64,000 nucleotides of DNA from Arthrobacter sp. YD4 (lineage in GTDB: Bacteria > Actinomycetota > Actinomycetes > Actinomycetales > Micrococcaceae): positions 310,001 through 374,000 of the forward strand of contig NZ_JAUHHD010000001.1 in NCBI RefSeq assembly GCF_030410515.1. The letters are read 5' to 3'. The notes under the pieces were generated by a model that saw nothing but the letters and a program-made list of their open reading frames with translations, ran no database searches and was not told where the DNA came from. The position numbers and the translations under genes are program-made. Shown here piece after piece: positions 8,123 to 17,278 of this stretch. Every line of letters starts with the position of its first letter. The first letter of the stretch is position 1.

Positions 8123-9469
8123 ATGGCCCCCAATCTCGACCGCCGTCACTTCCTTGGCCTCACCGGCGCCAGCGCCGGTGCCGCGGCCCTGGCCGCCTGC
8201 GGCGGACCGTCCACCAGCGGCGGAGGCGCCACTACCGGCGCGTCCGACATCGACTTCACAGGCGTCAAGCCGGCCGCCTCCTTCGACTTCTGGACCAGCC
8301 ACCCGGGCAAGTCCCAGGACGTCGAGAAGGCCATCATCGACAAGTTCCAGGCCAAGTACCCGGACATCAAGGTCAACCTGATCACCGCCGGTGCCAACTA
8401 CGAGGAGATCGCCCAGAAGTTCCAGACCTCCCAGGCGGCCAAGTCCGCCCTGCCCGGCCTGGTGGTCCTCTCCGATGTCTGGTGGTTCCGCTACTACACC
8501 AACGGCAACATCATCCCGCTCGACGGCCTGATCAAGCAGCTGGACTTCAAGATGGACGACTTCCAGAAGTCGCTGGTCGATGACTACAAGTACAACGACA
8601 AGCAGTGGGCCCTCCCCTACGGCCGGTCCACCCCGCTGTTCTACTACAACAAGGACCACTTCAAGGCCGCGGGCCTGCCGGACCGGGCACCGAAAACCTG
8701 GCAGGAATTCGGCGAGTGGGCCCCGAAGCTGAAGGCCGCATCCGGCGCCAGCTACTCCTACATGTACCCGGCACTGGCCGGCTACGCCGGCTGGACGCTG
8801 CAGAACAACCTCTGGGGCTGGGGCGGCAGCTGGTCCAACGGCTGGGACCTCAACTGCGACTCCGCCGAGTCCGTGGCGGCCCTGCAGTGGGCCCAGGACT
8901 CCGTCTACAAGGACAAGTGGGCCGGCGTCTCGTCCAAGAACGCCGCCGACGACTTCGCCGCCGGCATCGCCTCGGCCACGATCTCTTCCACCGGTGACCT
9001 GCTGGGCGTCCTGCAGTCCGCCAAGTTCAACGTGGGCGTCGGCTTCCTGCCGGGCGGCCCGAAGAAGGATACCGGCGTCTGCCCCACCGGCGGTGCCGGC
9101 CTGGGCATCCCCAGCGGTGTCAGCAAGGAAGTCCAGATGGCCGCCGCGACGTTCCTGAAGTTCATGACGGAGCCGGAGAGCACGGCGGCCTTCTCCGCCG
9201 CCACCGGCTACATGCCGATCCGCAAGTCCGCGGACATGACCGCGGTGCTCGCCAAGACCCCGCAGATCAAGACCGCCATGGACCAGCTCGCCGTGACCCA
9301 CGTCCAGGACAACGCCCGCGTATTCCTGCCCGGCGCGGACCAGGAAATGGCCAAGGCCGCTGCCAAGATCCTCACCCAGCAGGGCGACGTCAAGGCCACC
9401 ATGACGGACCTGAAGACCACCCTCGACGGAATCTACACCAAGGACGTCAAGCCGAAGCTGAAGAGCTAG
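8123..9469 (+). CDS. ABC transporter substrate-binding lipoprotein, UgpB-like (Tat-exported)
   Basis: Extracellular receptor of the importer. The first residues contain a twin-arginine signal (DRRHFLGLTG) followed directly by a lipobox (LAAC-GG), so it is predicted to be folded before Tat export and then lipid-anchored at Cys. The mature 448-residue precursor has the type I solute-binding fold (FWTSHPGKSQDVEKAIIDKF) and the late TGYMPIRKSA motif seen in UgpB-like proteins. An upstream in-frame ATG at 8048 exists, but AGAGGA before ATG 8123 and the signal peptide support the later start. Being the third gene after two permeases is less common than first. Confidence 0.9.
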   Translation: MAPNLDRRHFLGLTGASAGAAALAACGGPSTSGGGATTGASDIDFTGVKPAASFDFWTSHPGKSQDVEKAIIDKFQAKYPDIKVNLITAGANYEEIAQKFQTSQAAKSALPGLVVLSDVWWFRYYTNGNIIPLDGLIKQLDFKMDDFQKSLVDDYKYNDKQWALPYGRSTPLFYYNKDHFKAAGLPDRAPKTWQEFGEWAPKLKAASGASYSYMYPALAGYAGWTLQNNLWGWGGSWSNGWDLNCDSAESVAALQWAQDSVYKDKWAGVSSKNAADDFAAGIASATISSTGDLLGVLQSAKFNVGVGFLPGGPKKDTGVCPTGGAGLGIPSGVSKEVQMAAATFLKFMTEPESTAAFSAATGYMPIRKSADMTAVLAKTPQIKTAMDQLAVTHVQDNARVFLPGADQEMAKAAAKILTQQGDVKATMTDLKTTLDGIYTKDVKPKLKS

Positions 9470-9487
9470 CACCGGACGGCGACACGC

Positions 9488-9531
9488 AAAAGCCCTGGTG
9501 CTGCGGGAATCCCCGCAGCACCAGGGCTTTT
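9488..9531. terminator. Bidirectional intrinsic terminator after the ABC operon
   Basis: A perfect 20-bp stem (arms 9488-9507 and 9512-9531, AAAAGCCCTGGTGCTGCGGG) with a 4-nt loop. The A-run at one end and T-run at the other let it stop transcripts from both the transporter (plus) and map (minus), which converge here. Confidence 0.9.
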
Positions 9532-9594
9532 CTGTGTCACCGGGGGCGTCGTGCGGCGGCACCAAGGGTCACGGAGTCACGGAGTCACAGGGCG

Positions 9595-10422
9595 CTAAGG
9601 AATCGGAACGGGCACGACGCCGAGCGGGGCGAGCTTCGCGGCGCCGCCGTCGGGTGCGGAAAGGACCCAGATGCCCTTCTCGTGCACGGCCACGGAGTGC
9701 TCCCACTGGCACGAGCGGGCGCCGTCGGTGGTGACGACGGTCCAGTCGTCCTCCAGCACCGCCGTGTCGATGCTGCCGCGCACCAGCATGGGCTCGATCG
9801 CCAGGCACAGTCCGGGACGGATCCTGGGCCCGCGGTGGCTGGTGCGGTAGTTCAGTACGTCCGGCGGCATATGCATGGCCGAGCCGATGCCGTGGCCCAC
9901 GTAGTCCTCGAGGATGCCCAGCGGCTTGCCCGGGACCGAGGAGACGTAGTCGTCGACGGCGTTGCCGATGTCACCGACGAACTTGCCCTTCGCCAGGGCC
10001 GCGATCCCCCGCCACATGGCTTCCTCGGTGACGTCGGAGAGGCGCTGGTCCTCGGGGTCTGCGGTACCGACGATCACGGTGCGGGCCGAGTCCGAGTGCC
10101 AGCCGTCAACGATCGCGCCGCCGTCGATCGAGATGATGTCGCCGTCGTTCAGCACCCGGTCGCCCGGGATGCCGTGCACGACTTCCTCATTGACCGATGT
10201 GCAGATGGTGGCGGGGAAGGCGTGGTACCCGAGGAAATTCGACGTGGCCCCGGCTTCCTTGAGGACGCCGCCAAAGACGGCGTCGAGGTCCCTGGTGGTG
10301 ACGCCGGGCACGGCCGCGGCGACGGCGGCGTCGAGCGCCCGGCTCAGCACCAGGCCGGCCTCGTGCATGGTCCGCATCTGGGCGTTGGTCTTGTATTCAA
10401 TGCGCGTCTGGCCGAATGCCAT
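9595..10422 (-). CDS. map: Type I methionine aminopeptidase
   Basis: Removes the initiator methionine from nascent proteins. The 275-residue pita-bread-fold enzyme shows its metal ligands in order: Asp in SIDGGAIVDGW and DSARTV, His in GHGIGSAMHMPP, Glu in LAIEPM and Glu in CQWEHSVAV. The frame is open 54 codons upstream, but ATG at 10422 gives the family start (MAFGQTRIEYKTNAQ). It follows adk, as usual downstream of secY. Confidence 0.95.
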   Translation of the reverse strand: MAFGQTRIEYKTNAQMRTMHEAGLVLSRALDAAVAAAVPGVTTRDLDAVFGGVLKEAGATSNFLGYHAFPATICTSVNEEVVHGIPGDRVLNDGDIISIDGGAIVDGWHSDSARTVIVGTADPEDQRLSDVTEEAMWRGIAALAKGKFVGDIGNAVDDYVSSVPGKPLGILEDYVGHGIGSAMHMPPDVLNYRTSHRGPRIRPGLCLAIEPMLVRGSIDTAVLEDDWTVVTTDGARSCQWEHSVAVHEKGIWVLSAPDGGAAKLAPLGVVPVPIP

Positions 10423-10477
10423 ACTCTGCGTCCTCTCGGTGGTGCCGCCGCCCCTGGCGGGATGGCGGACAAATGCC

Positions 10478-10511
10478 TGAGGCCCCTCCCGGCAGTGCGG
10501 GAGGAGCCTCA
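10478..10511 (-). terminator. Hairpin between adk and map
   Basis: A 14-bp stem with one C-A mismatch (arms 10478-10491 and 10498-10511) and a 6-nt loop. It is not followed by a U-tract on the minus strand, so it may reduce rather than abolish read-through from adk into map. Confidence 0.5.
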
Positions 10512-10528
10512 ACGGTTTGCGGCGGGTC

Positions 10529-11107
10529 CTAGGCGGACTGTGCTGCCTTGATGGCCTGCATGACGCGGTCGGTGACCTCGTCAATGCCGCCGATGCCGTC
10601 CACGCGGGTCAGGATGCCGCGTTCGGCGTACTTGTTGACGACCGCCTCGGTCTGGCCGTGGTACAGGTCCAACCGGTGGCGGATGACGGCTTCGTTGTCG
10701 TCGCTGCGGCCGGTTTCCTTGGCGCGGCCCAGGAGCCGGGTGACGAGCTCCTCGTCGTCGGCAGTGAGCTGCAGGACGACGTCGAGCTTCTGGTCGTTGT
10801 CGGCCAGGATCCCGTCGAGGTAGTCCACCTGGGCGGTGGTGCGGGGGTATCCGTCCAGCAGGAACCCTGCCTCGACGTCGCCCTCGGAGAGACGGTCGCG
10901 GACCATCTTGTTGGTCACGCTGTCCGGGACGAAGTCGCCGGCGTCCATGTACTTCTTGGCTTCGAGGCCGAGCGGCGTCTCGCCCTTGACGTTGGCCCGG
11001 AAGATGTCGCCGGTGGAGATCGCAATGACGCCGAGGCGCTCCGAAATGCGTTCCGCCTGCGTTCCCTTGCCGGAGCCGGGAGGTCCGATAATCAACATTC
11101 TCGTCAT
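10529..11107 (-). CDS. adk: Adenylate kinase
   Basis: Interconverts ATP plus AMP with two ADP in the cytoplasm. The 192-residue protein has the P-loop GPPGSGKGTQ at residues 8-17, the DGYPRT motif and an AMP-binding region (STGDIFRANV). The LID is the short form without a zinc cluster, as in other actinobacteria. Its ATG overlaps the secY stop by 4 bp, so translation is coupled to secY. Confidence 0.97.
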   Translation of the reverse strand: MTRMLIIGPPGSGKGTQAERISERLGVIAISTGDIFRANVKGETPLGLEAKKYMDAGDFVPDSVTNKMVRDRLSEGDVEAGFLLDGYPRTTAQVDYLDGILADNDQKLDVVLQLTADDEELVTRLLGRAKETGRSDDNEAVIRHRLDLYHGQTEAVVNKYAERGILTRVDGIGGIDEVTDRVMQAIKAAQSA

Positions 11108-12414
11108 CGCAAAAGCCCTTCGTAGTGACGCTGCTGTAGCTGCGCATCAATCTGCTTGACGGTCTCCAAGCCAACGCCCACCATGATCAGGATCGAGGTG
11201 CCACCGAACGGGAAGTTCTGGTTGGCGTTGATCAGGACCAGGGCGATGAGCGGGATCAGGGCAACGAAGCCCAGGTAGATCGCGCCGGGCAAGGTGATCC
11301 GGGAAAGCACGTACTGCAGGTAGTCCGCGGTCGGCTTGCCGGCACGGATGCCCGGAATGAAGCCGCCGTACTTCTTCATGTTGTCAGAAACTTCTTCAGG
11401 GTTGAAAGTGATCGCAACATAGAAGTACGTGAAGAACACAATCAGGGCGAAGTACAGGGCCATGTAGATCGGGTGGTCGCCCTTGGTCAGGTTGTTGTTG
11501 ATCCACTCAACCCAGGGGGCCATCTGCTCGCCCGGCTTGGGCGCGTTGAACTGTGCGATCAGGCCCGGCAGGTACAGCATCGACGAGGCGAAGATGACGG
11601 GCACGACGCCGGCCATGTTCACCTTGATCGGGATGTAGGTGCTGGTGCCGCCCACGGTGCGGCGGCCGATCATGCGCTTCGCGTACTGCACCGGGATGCG
11701 GCGCTGGGACTGCTCGACGAAGACCACCAGGGCCACTGTCAGCAGGCCGATCAGCAGCACCAGGAAGAACGTGCCAGGCCCCTGGGCCTTCCAGATAGCG
11801 CCGAGCGACGTCGGGAAGCCGGCGGCGATCGAGGTGAAGATGAGCAGCGACATGCCGTTGCCCACGCCCTTCTCGGTCACGAGCTCACCCATCCACATGA
11901 TCAGGCCGGTGCCGGCCGTCAGGGTGATGACGATCAGGATGGTGGTGATGATGCTTGAGTCCGGGATGATCGGCAGCTGGCAGTTCGGCAGCAGCTGACC
12001 GGAGCGCGCCAGCGACACCAGCGTCGTGGCGTTCAGCAGGCCCAGGGCGATCGTCAGGTACCGGGTGTACTGGGTCAGCTTCGACTGGCCGGAGGCACCC
12101 TCTTCGTAGAGCTGCTGGAACCGCGGGATGACCACGCGGAGCAGCTGCACAATGATGCTGGAGGTGATGTAGGGCATGATCCCCAGGGCGAAGATGGAGA
12201 CCTGGAGCAGTGCACCGCCGCTGAACAGGTTGACGAGCTGGTAGATCCCGCCCGAGGTCTGACCGTTCTGCAAGCATTGCTGGACATTCTGGTAGCTCAC
12301 ACCGGGCGAGGGGATGAAGGCACCCAAGCGGAAGATGGTGATGATTCCCAGCGTGAACAACAACTTGCGTCGCAGATCAGGCGTGCGAAAGGCCCGGCCA
12401 AATGCGCTAAGCAA
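11104..12414 (-). CDS. secY: Preprotein translocase channel subunit SecY
   Basis: Central pore of the SecYEG protein-export channel, with ten membrane spans over 436 residues. The N-terminus (MLSAFGRAFRTPDLRRKLLFTLGIITIFRLG) and the IPVQYAKRM and LPGAIYLG regions are characteristic. The start is TTG at 12412-12414 behind a strong AGGAGG site. It is separated from rplO by a terminator hairpin and has its own candidate promoter, so it is probably not simply the tail of the spc operon. Confidence 0.97.
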   Translation of the reverse strand: MLSAFGRAFRTPDLRRKLLFTLGIITIFRLGAFIPSPGVSYQNVQQCLQNGQTSGGIYQLVNLFSGGALLQVSIFALGIMPYITSSIIVQLLRVVIPRFQQLYEEGASGQSKLTQYTRYLTIALGLLNATTLVSLARSGQLLPNCQLPIIPDSSIITTILIVITLTAGTGLIMWMGELVTEKGVGNGMSLLIFTSIAAGFPTSLGAIWKAQGPGTFFLVLLIGLLTVALVVFVEQSQRRIPVQYAKRMIGRRTVGGTSTYIPIKVNMAGVVPVIFASSMLYLPGLIAQFNAPKPGEQMAPWVEWINNNLTKGDHPIYMALYFALIVFFTYFYVAITFNPEEVSDNMKKYGGFIPGIRAGKPTADYLQYVLSRITLPGAIYLGFVALIPLIALVLINANQNFPFGGTSILIMVGVGLETVKQIDAQLQQRHYEGLLR

Positions 12415-12473
12415 GCGTCCTCCTGTGTAATAAGTAAAATCGTGTGAGATAGGTCAAACAAACCCAACAACCG

Positions 12474-12504
12474 AGTCTAGCGGTTGGAAGCTCCCTGCGA
12501 ACAA
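12474..12504 (-). promoter_or_regulatory. Candidate secY promoter
   Basis: On the minus strand TTGTTC (12499-12504) and TAGACT (12474-12479) are 19 bp apart, about 60 bp before the TTG start of secY. It lies downstream of the rplO terminator. The spacing is slightly long for the housekeeping sigma factor. Confidence 0.45.
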
Positions 12505-12527
12505 TCGACAGGGGGTCCGGGTGTGAA

Positions 12528-12575
12528 AAAACTCCCGGCACCCGGAGGCGTGAGCCCCAGGGTGCCGGGAGTTTT
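12528..12575 (-). terminator. Intrinsic terminator after rplO
   Basis: A perfect 16-bp stem (arms 12528-12543 and 12560-12575) with a 16-nt loop, flanked by A/T runs (AAAACTCCC ... GGGAGTTTT). It closes the spc operon before secY; the flanking runs would also act in the other direction. Confidence 0.88.
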
Positions 12576-12604
12576 ATGCAACGGGCATCAGCCCCGCCGC
12601 CTTC

Positions 12605-13096
12605 TTAGAGGGCGGTGGTGCTTCCGCCGGCTGCGGCAATCTTTTCCGCGGCGCTGGCCGAGAATGCGTGGGCGGTGACGTCAACCTTGACGGTGATGTC
12701 GCCGGTGCCCAGCACCTTGACGGGCTGGTTCTTGCGAACGGCGCCCTTTTCGACCAGGCTCTCCACGGTGACAGTGCCACCTTCCGGGAACAGCTCGTTG
12801 AGCTTGTCCAGGTTTACAACCTGGAACTCAACCCGGAACGGGTTCTTGAAGCCGCGCAGCTTCGGCAGGCGCATGTGCAGCGGCAGCTGGCCGCCGGCAA
12901 AGCCAGCCTTGACCTGGTAGCGGGCTGCAGTGCCCTTGGTGCCACGACCGGCGGTCTTACCCTTGGAGCCTTCACCACGACCAACGCGGGTCTTGGCGGT
13001 CTTGGCACCCGGGGCGGGACGCAGGTGGTGAACCTTCAGCGCGTTCTGCTTCTCAGCAGCGCCCTGTGCCTTCTCGGCGGTGTTCTTCTCGGCCAT
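12605..13096 (-). CDS. rplO: 50S ribosomal protein L15
   Basis: Late-assembling large-subunit protein that binds 23S rRNA. The 163 residues include the glycine-rich N-terminal arm ([20 protein letters not shown]) and the C-terminal core. The first 17 residues ([17 protein letters not shown]) form a small extension relative to the ~145-residue family average. It starts one base after the rpmD stop and ends the spc operon. Confidence 0.97.
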   Translation of the reverse strand: MAEKNTAEKAQGAAEKQNALKVHHLRPAPGAKTAKTRVGRGEGSKGKTAGRGTKGTAARYQVKAGFAGGQLPLHMRLPKLRGFKNPFRVEFQVVNLDKLNELFPEGGTVTVESLVEKGAVRKNQPVKVLGTGDITVKVDVTAHAFSASAAEKIAAAGGSTTAL

Positions 13097-13303
13097 TTAC
13101 TTCGCCTCCTCTACCTTTACCAGGTGCGGAACCGTGTTCAGCATGCCAACGGTCACGGCGTCGGCGGTGCGGACAACGGTGTGTCCGATCCGCTTCAGGC
13201 CGAGGGACCGAAGGGTGTCGCGCTGGTTCTGCTTGCCGCCAATGGCGGACTTGATCTGGGTGATCTCCAACTGAGCGTCGGACGGAATCAGGTTCTTCGC
13301 CAT
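13097..13303 (-). CDS. rpmD: 50S ribosomal protein L30
   Basis: Small large-subunit protein (68 residues) with the L30 core [27 protein letters not shown]. Length is normal for bacteria. It sits directly between rpsE and rplO with almost no spacer, as in other spc operons. Confidence 0.97.
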   Translation of the reverse strand: MAKNLIPSDAQLEITQIKSAIGGKQNQRDTLRSLGLKRIGHTVVRTADAVTVGMLNTVPHLVKVEEAK

Positions 13304-13306
13304 GAC

Positions 13307-14017
13307 TCAGACACCTGCCTTCTGGTTCATGATCGCCTTCACCATTGCCGGCGTGGCGATCTCGTCGAGGGGCAGGCCGCGGCGTGCTGCCACTGCTGCC
13401 GGCTCTTCGAGGCGCTTCAGCGCGTCAACGGTCGCGTGAACGATGTTGATGGCGTTGGAGGAACCGAGCGACTTGGAGAGGATGTCGTGGATGCCCACGC
13501 ACTCCAGGACCGCGCGGACCGGACCACCGGCGATAACACCGGTACCAGCCGACGCCGGGCGCAGCATGACGACGCCTGCGGCGGCCTCACCCTGAACGCG
13601 GTGCGGGATGGTGCTGCCGATGCGGGGAACGCGGAAGAAGGACTTCTTGGCCTCTTCAACGCCCTTCGCGATGGCGGCGGGAACTTCCTTGGCCTTGCCG
13701 TAGCCAACGCCGACCATACCGTTGCCGTCACCGACGACGACGAGGGCGGTGAAGCTGAAGCGCCGACCACCCTTGACGACCTTGGAAACACGGTTGATGG
13801 TTACGACGCGCTCTACGAACTGGCTCTTCTCCGCTTCGCGGCCGCCGTCGCGGCCACCACGGCCACCACGGTCGCCACGGCCCTGGCCGCGGTCGCCACG
13901 CTCGCCACGACGGGCACCGCCACGGCGGTCGTCGGTGGTAGCAGGCGCAGCGGTCTCGGTTGCCGGAGCAGCTACAGCTTCAGTCACCTGAGTGTCCTTT
14001 TCGTTATTTTCGGTCAC
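13307..14017 (-). CDS. rpsE: 30S ribosomal protein S5
   Basis: S5 helps form the mRNA entry tunnel and affects decoding accuracy. Of 236 residues, about 60 at the N-terminus are an extension rich in Ala, Thr and then Arg/Gly/Asp ([11 protein letters not shown] type). The canonical domain begins near [20 protein letters not shown] and ends with the S5 C-terminal fold ([12 protein letters not shown]). RG-rich N-terminal extensions occur in related actinobacteria. Start overlaps rplR stop by 4 bp. Confidence 0.97.
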   Translation of the reverse strand: MTENNEKDTQVTEAVAAPATETAAPATTDDRRGGARRGERGDRGQGRGDRGGRGGRDGGREAEKSQFVERVVTINRVSKVVKGGRRFSFTALVVVGDGNGMVGVGYGKAKEVPAAIAKGVEEAKKSFFRVPRIGSTIPHRVQGEAAAGVVMLRPASAGTGVIAGGPVRAVLECVGIHDILSKSLGSSNAINIVHATVDALKRLEEPAAVAARRGLPLDEIATPAMVKAIMNQKAGV

Positions 14018-14397
14018 AGTGCCAGCCCACCTTCACGTGCGCCGTCAGCGACGGCGGCGATCCGGCCGTGGTACTTGTTACCACCGCGGTCGAAGACGAC
14101 AGCTTCGATGCCGGCAGCCTTGGCACGCTCGGCAACGAGCTCGCCGACGCGCTTGGCCTTGGCGGTCTTGTCGCCGTCGAACGCGCGCAGGTCGGCTTCC
14201 AGGGTGGAGGCGCTTGCCACGGTCAGGCCCTTGGTGTCATCGACAACCTGGACGAATACGTGGCGGGCCGAACGGTTGACGACCATGCGCGGACGTACAG
14301 CCGTACCGGAAATGCGCTTGCGGATACGAAGCTGGCGGCGGCTGCGCTGGGCAGACTTGCTCTTGTTCGTACGCTTCTTGTTAATTGCGATGGCCAT
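14014..14397 (-). CDS. rplR: 50S ribosomal protein L18
   Basis: Binds 5S rRNA and attaches it to the large subunit. The 127 residues show [12 protein letters not shown]-like and [13 protein letters not shown] motifs and end in [17 protein letters not shown]. Length is within the normal range. It lies between rplF (2-bp gap) and rpsE (4-bp overlap). Confidence 0.97.
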   Translation of the reverse strand: MAIAINKKRTNKSKSAQRSRRQLRIRKRISGTAVRPRMVVNRSARHVFVQVVDDTKGLTVASASTLEADLRAFDGDKTAKAKRVGELVAERAKAAGIEAVVFDRGGNKYHGRIAAVADGAREGGLAL

Positions 14398-14399
14398 GG

Positions 14400-14936
14400 T
14401 TACTTACCAGCCTTTCCGACCTTGCGGCGGATGACCTCGCCGGCGTAGCGGATACCCTTGCCCTTGTACGGGTCGGGCTTCCGCAGCTTGCGAATGTTGG
14501 CAGCAACTTCGCCGACCTGCTGCTTGGAGATACCTGAAACAGAGAGCTTCGTCGGGGTCTCAACTGCAAAGGTGATGCCGTTCGGAGCCGAGACGTTGAC
14601 CGGGTGGCTGTAGCCCAGAGCGAACTCCAGGTCAGAACCCTTGGCCTGGACGCGGTAACCGGTACCGACAATCTCAAGCTTCTTCTCGTAGCCTGCGGTG
14701 ACACCCTGGATCATGTTGGCGATCAGGGTGCGGGTCAGGCCGTGCAGCGAACGGGAGGCGCGCTCGTCGTTCGGGCGGCTGACGGTCAGGGTGCCATCTT
14801 CCAGGGCGACCTCGATCGGGCTGGGCACGGTGTGGCTCAGCTCTCCCTTGGAACCCTTGACGGAGACGACAGAGCCGTCAACCTTGACCTCAACGCCGGC
14901 AGGAACGGTGATGGGGAGACGTCCAATACGTGACAT
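14400..14936 (-). CDS. rplF: 50S ribosomal protein L6
   Basis: Two-domain large-subunit protein near the factor-binding site. The 178 residues start [17 protein letters not shown] and include the C-terminal signature [14 protein letters not shown]. Length and order (after rpsH, before rplR) are canonical. Confidence 0.98.
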   Translation of the reverse strand: MSRIGRLPITVPAGVEVKVDGSVVSVKGSKGELSHTVPSPIEVALEDGTLTVSRPNDERASRSLHGLTRTLIANMIQGVTAGYEKKLEIVGTGYRVQAKGSDLEFALGYSHPVNVSAPNGITFAVETPTKLSVSGISKQQVGEVAANIRKLRKPDPYKGKGIRYAGEVIRRKVGKAGK

Positions 14937-14954
14937 TATTCTCTTCCTTTCCCG

Positions 14955-15353
14955 TTACCAGACGTACGCGAGGACTTCGCCGCCCACGCCCTTCTTGCCG
15001 GCCTGCTTGTCAGTCAGGAGGCCGGAAGAGGTGGACAGGATTGCGATACCCAGGCCACCCAGCACGTGCGGCAGGTTGGTGGACTTCGCGTAAACGCGGA
15101 GACCCGGCTTGGAGATACGGCGAACACCGGCGATGGAACGCTCGCGGTTCGGACCGAACTTGAGCTCGAGGGTCAGCTTCTTGCCGACCTCCGCGTCTTC
15201 TTCCTTCCAGCCGGCGATGAAGCCTTCTGCCTTAAGGATGTCGGCGACGCGAGCCTTGAGCTTGCTGTAAGGCATAGACACGGAATCGTGGTATGCCGAG
15301 TTTGCGTTGCGCAGACGCGTAAGCATATCTGCGACAGGATCTGTCATAGTCAT
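14955..15353 (-). CDS. rpsH: 30S ribosomal protein S8
   Basis: Primary 16S rRNA-binding protein; in many bacteria it represses its own operon. The 132 residues start [20 protein letters not shown] and end with the [12 protein letters not shown] signature. Upstream, the gap to rplE is only 78 bp, which is too short to hold rpsN, the gene normally found there. Confidence 0.98.
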   Translation of the reverse strand: MTMTDPVADMLTRLRNANSAYHDSVSMPYSKLKARVADILKAEGFIAGWKEEDAEVGKKLTLELKFGPNRERSIAGVRRISKPGLRVYAKSTNLPHVLGGLGIAILSTSSGLLTDKQAGKKGVGGEVLAYVW

Positions 15354-15431
15354 GGTGGGCTCTTGCCCTTCCTCATAACGGTTTCCGCTGCCGGCCTAGT
15401 GACTGGCGTGCGGACCTTTTATGTAGCTGGA

Positions 15432-16013
15432 TTAGTCTTCGGTCTTGAACGGGAAGCCCAGCGCCTTGAGCAGCGCGCGGCCTTCGTCGTCGGTCTTGGC
15501 AGTGGTCACGACGGTGATGTCCATACCGCGAACGCGGTCGATGGAATCCTGGTCGATCTCGTGGAACATAACCTGCTCGGTCAGACCGAAGGTGTAGTTG
15601 CCGTTGCCATCAAACTGCTTGCCGCTGAGGCCCCGGAAGTCCCGGATACGCGGCAGAGCCAGCGTGACAAGGCGGTCCAGGAATTCCCACATGCGGTCGC
15701 CACGGAGGGTGGCGTGCGCACCAATCGGCATGCCTTCGCGCAGCTTGAACTGTGCGATCGACTTGCGGGCCTTGGTGACCTGCGGCTTCTGGCCGGTGAT
15801 CAGGGTCAGGTCGCGGACGGCGCCGTCGATCAGCTTGGAGTCCTTGGCGGCATCTCCAACACCCATGTTCACAACGACCTTCACCAGGCGGGGAACCTGG
15901 TTGACGTTGTCGTACTTGAATTCCTCAACGAGCGCGCTCTTGATGGAATCGGCGTACTTGGTCTTCAGACGAGGAACGATCTTGCTAGCCGGAGTCTCGA
16001 GAGTCTCAGTCAT
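15432..16013 (-). CDS. rplE: 50S ribosomal protein L5
   Basis: 5S rRNA-binding protein that contacts P-site tRNA. The 193 residues include [21 protein letters not shown] and the [16 protein letters not shown] region. Length is slightly over the typical 180 because of a short N-terminal extension ([11 protein letters not shown]). Its ATG overlaps the rplX stop by one base (TAATG). Confidence 0.98.
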   Translation of the reverse strand: MTETLETPASKIVPRLKTKYADSIKSALVEEFKYDNVNQVPRLVKVVVNMGVGDAAKDSKLIDGAVRDLTLITGQKPQVTKARKSIAQFKLREGMPIGAHATLRGDRMWEFLDRLVTLALPRIRDFRGLSGKQFDGNGNYTFGLTEQVMFHEIDQDSIDRVRGMDITVVTTAKTDDEGRALLKALGFPFKTED

Positions 16014-16372
16014 TAGATGTCCTTCCCTGAGCTCTTGGCCACGCGGACGCGCACTTCGCGCTTCACGCCATCGCGCTCAACGGTCTCGGTGCGGAAACCG
16101 ACGCGCGTGGGCTTCTTGGTGGAGGGGTCAACCAGGGCCACGTTGGAGATGTGGATCGGGGCCTCAACGACCTCGATGCCACCGGTCTTGGTGCCGCGCT
16201 GCGACTGACCGACCTTGGTGTGCTTGGTGACGCGGTTTATGCCTTCGACCAGCACGCGGTTGGTCTCGGGGAACACGCGCAGGACCTTGCCCTGCTTGCC
16301 GCGGTCGCCGCCGCGCTCAGCCTTGGCGCCAGTGATGACCTGAACGAGGTCACCCTTCTTGATCTTAGCCAT
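16013..16372 (-). CDS. rplX: 50S ribosomal protein L24
   Basis: One of the assembly-initiator proteins of the large subunit. The 119 residues contain the KOW motif ([26 protein letters not shown]) and [15 protein letters not shown]. Length is normal. It starts 3 bp after rplN and is coupled to rplE. Confidence 0.98.
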   Translation of the reverse strand: MAKIKKGDLVQVITGAKAERGGDRGKQGKVLRVFPETNRVLVEGINRVTKHTKVGQSQRGTKTGGIEVVEAPIHISNVALVDPSTKKPTRVGFRTETVERDGVKREVRVRVAKSSGKDI

Positions 16373-16375
16373 GGA

Positions 16376-16744
16376 CTAGAGCACCTCCGGAGCCAGAGAA
16401 ACGATCTTCATGAACTTCTTGTCGCGCAGTTCACGACCAACCGGTCCGAAGATACGGGTACCGCGGGGGTCACCGTCGTTCTTCAGGATCACAGCTGCGT
16501 TCTCGTCAAACTTGATGTAGGAACCATCCGCACGGCGGCGTTCCTTCTTGGTGCGGACGATGACAGCCTTGACGACATCGCCCTTCTTTACGTTGCCGCC
16601 CGGGATTGCATCCTTGACGGTGGCGACGATGACGTCGCCGATGCCTGCGTAGCGACGACCGGATCCACCGAGAACGCGAATGGTAAGGATTTCCTTAGCA
16701 CCCGTGTTGTCGGCGACCTTGAGTCGCGACTCCTGCTGAATCAC
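16376..16744 (-). CDS. rplN: 50S ribosomal protein L14
   Basis: Large-subunit protein at the subunit interface. All 122 residues match the family ([20 protein letters not shown] to [14 protein letters not shown]). The start is GTG at 16742-16744 behind AAGGAG. It is the first gene of the spc operon, 568 bp downstream of rpsQ, a much larger gap than in genomes where S10 and spc are continuous. Confidence 0.98.
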   Translation of the reverse strand: MIQQESRLKVADNTGAKEILTIRVLGGSGRRYAGIGDVIVATVKDAIPGGNVKKGDVVKAVIVRTKKERRRADGSYIKFDENAAVILKNDGDPRGTRIFGPVGRELRDKKFMKIVSLAPEVL

Positions 16745-17038
16745 TATTTACTCCTTGCGTCGCGCCGGTTCTCAGGCCGTGATCTTGCTACGGAATGAGC
16801 CTTGCGGAACGGTTGATCGGGGTGTCTCTTGACCTGCCTGGATTTTGCCAGACCAGGCCTAAACGCCCGTGCCAAAAGCAGTTGCATCCCGTGCGCCCTG
16901 AGGCGCGGGCATGCACTATGCCGTGGCACGATTGTTTACGAGGTTGACGATGGCACACGAAAGGCGCCATACAAACTCAATATCTTAGCACGATTCCGGC
17001 AGATCCCCATATCACAGCCGACGGCCTCCCCCAAGCAT

Positions 17039-17217
17039 CCGGCGCGCTCTCCCCCGACGATCCCTCACGTCCGGTGCGCTCTCCCCCGACGCTCCCTCAC
17101 ATCCGCCTCGGGGTCCTGCAGCAACGCACCGCAAAAGCGGGGGCGTCCCGCAGGAGCGCACCAGAAGTGAGGGAGCGTCCCACGGAAACGCACCAGAAGT
17201 GAGGGAGCGTCCCACGG
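17039..17217. repeat. 32-bp-period inverted repeat field (site 1)
   Basis: Cores GACGATCCCTCAC (17056-17068) and GACGCTCCCTCAC (17088-17100) are exactly 32 bp apart in 32-bp units differing at only a few positions. On the other side GTGAGGGAGCGTC occurs at 17167-17179 and 17199-17211, again exactly 32 bp apart, with a degenerate copy at 17135. The two halves are inverted relative to each other. The same core and period occur at 49466-49632. Confidence 0.85.
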
Positions 17218-17244
17218 TGTTGCGGCCGCTCCCCCGGGAACGGC

Positions 17245-17278
17245 GAAACCCCCGCTCCCAGACGGGAACGGGGGTTTC
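17245..17278 (-). terminator. Intrinsic terminator after rpsQ
   Basis: A 15-bp stem with one mismatch (arms 17245-17259 and 17264-17278, GAAACCCCCGCTCCC) and a 4-nt loop. It ends the S10 operon, showing that spc genes downstream need their own promoter. Confidence 0.85.

Noticed and set aside
9568-9590. Short direct repeat of CACGGAGT
   Set aside because: Only about two units in a terminator-proximal gap; too short to support a functional claim.
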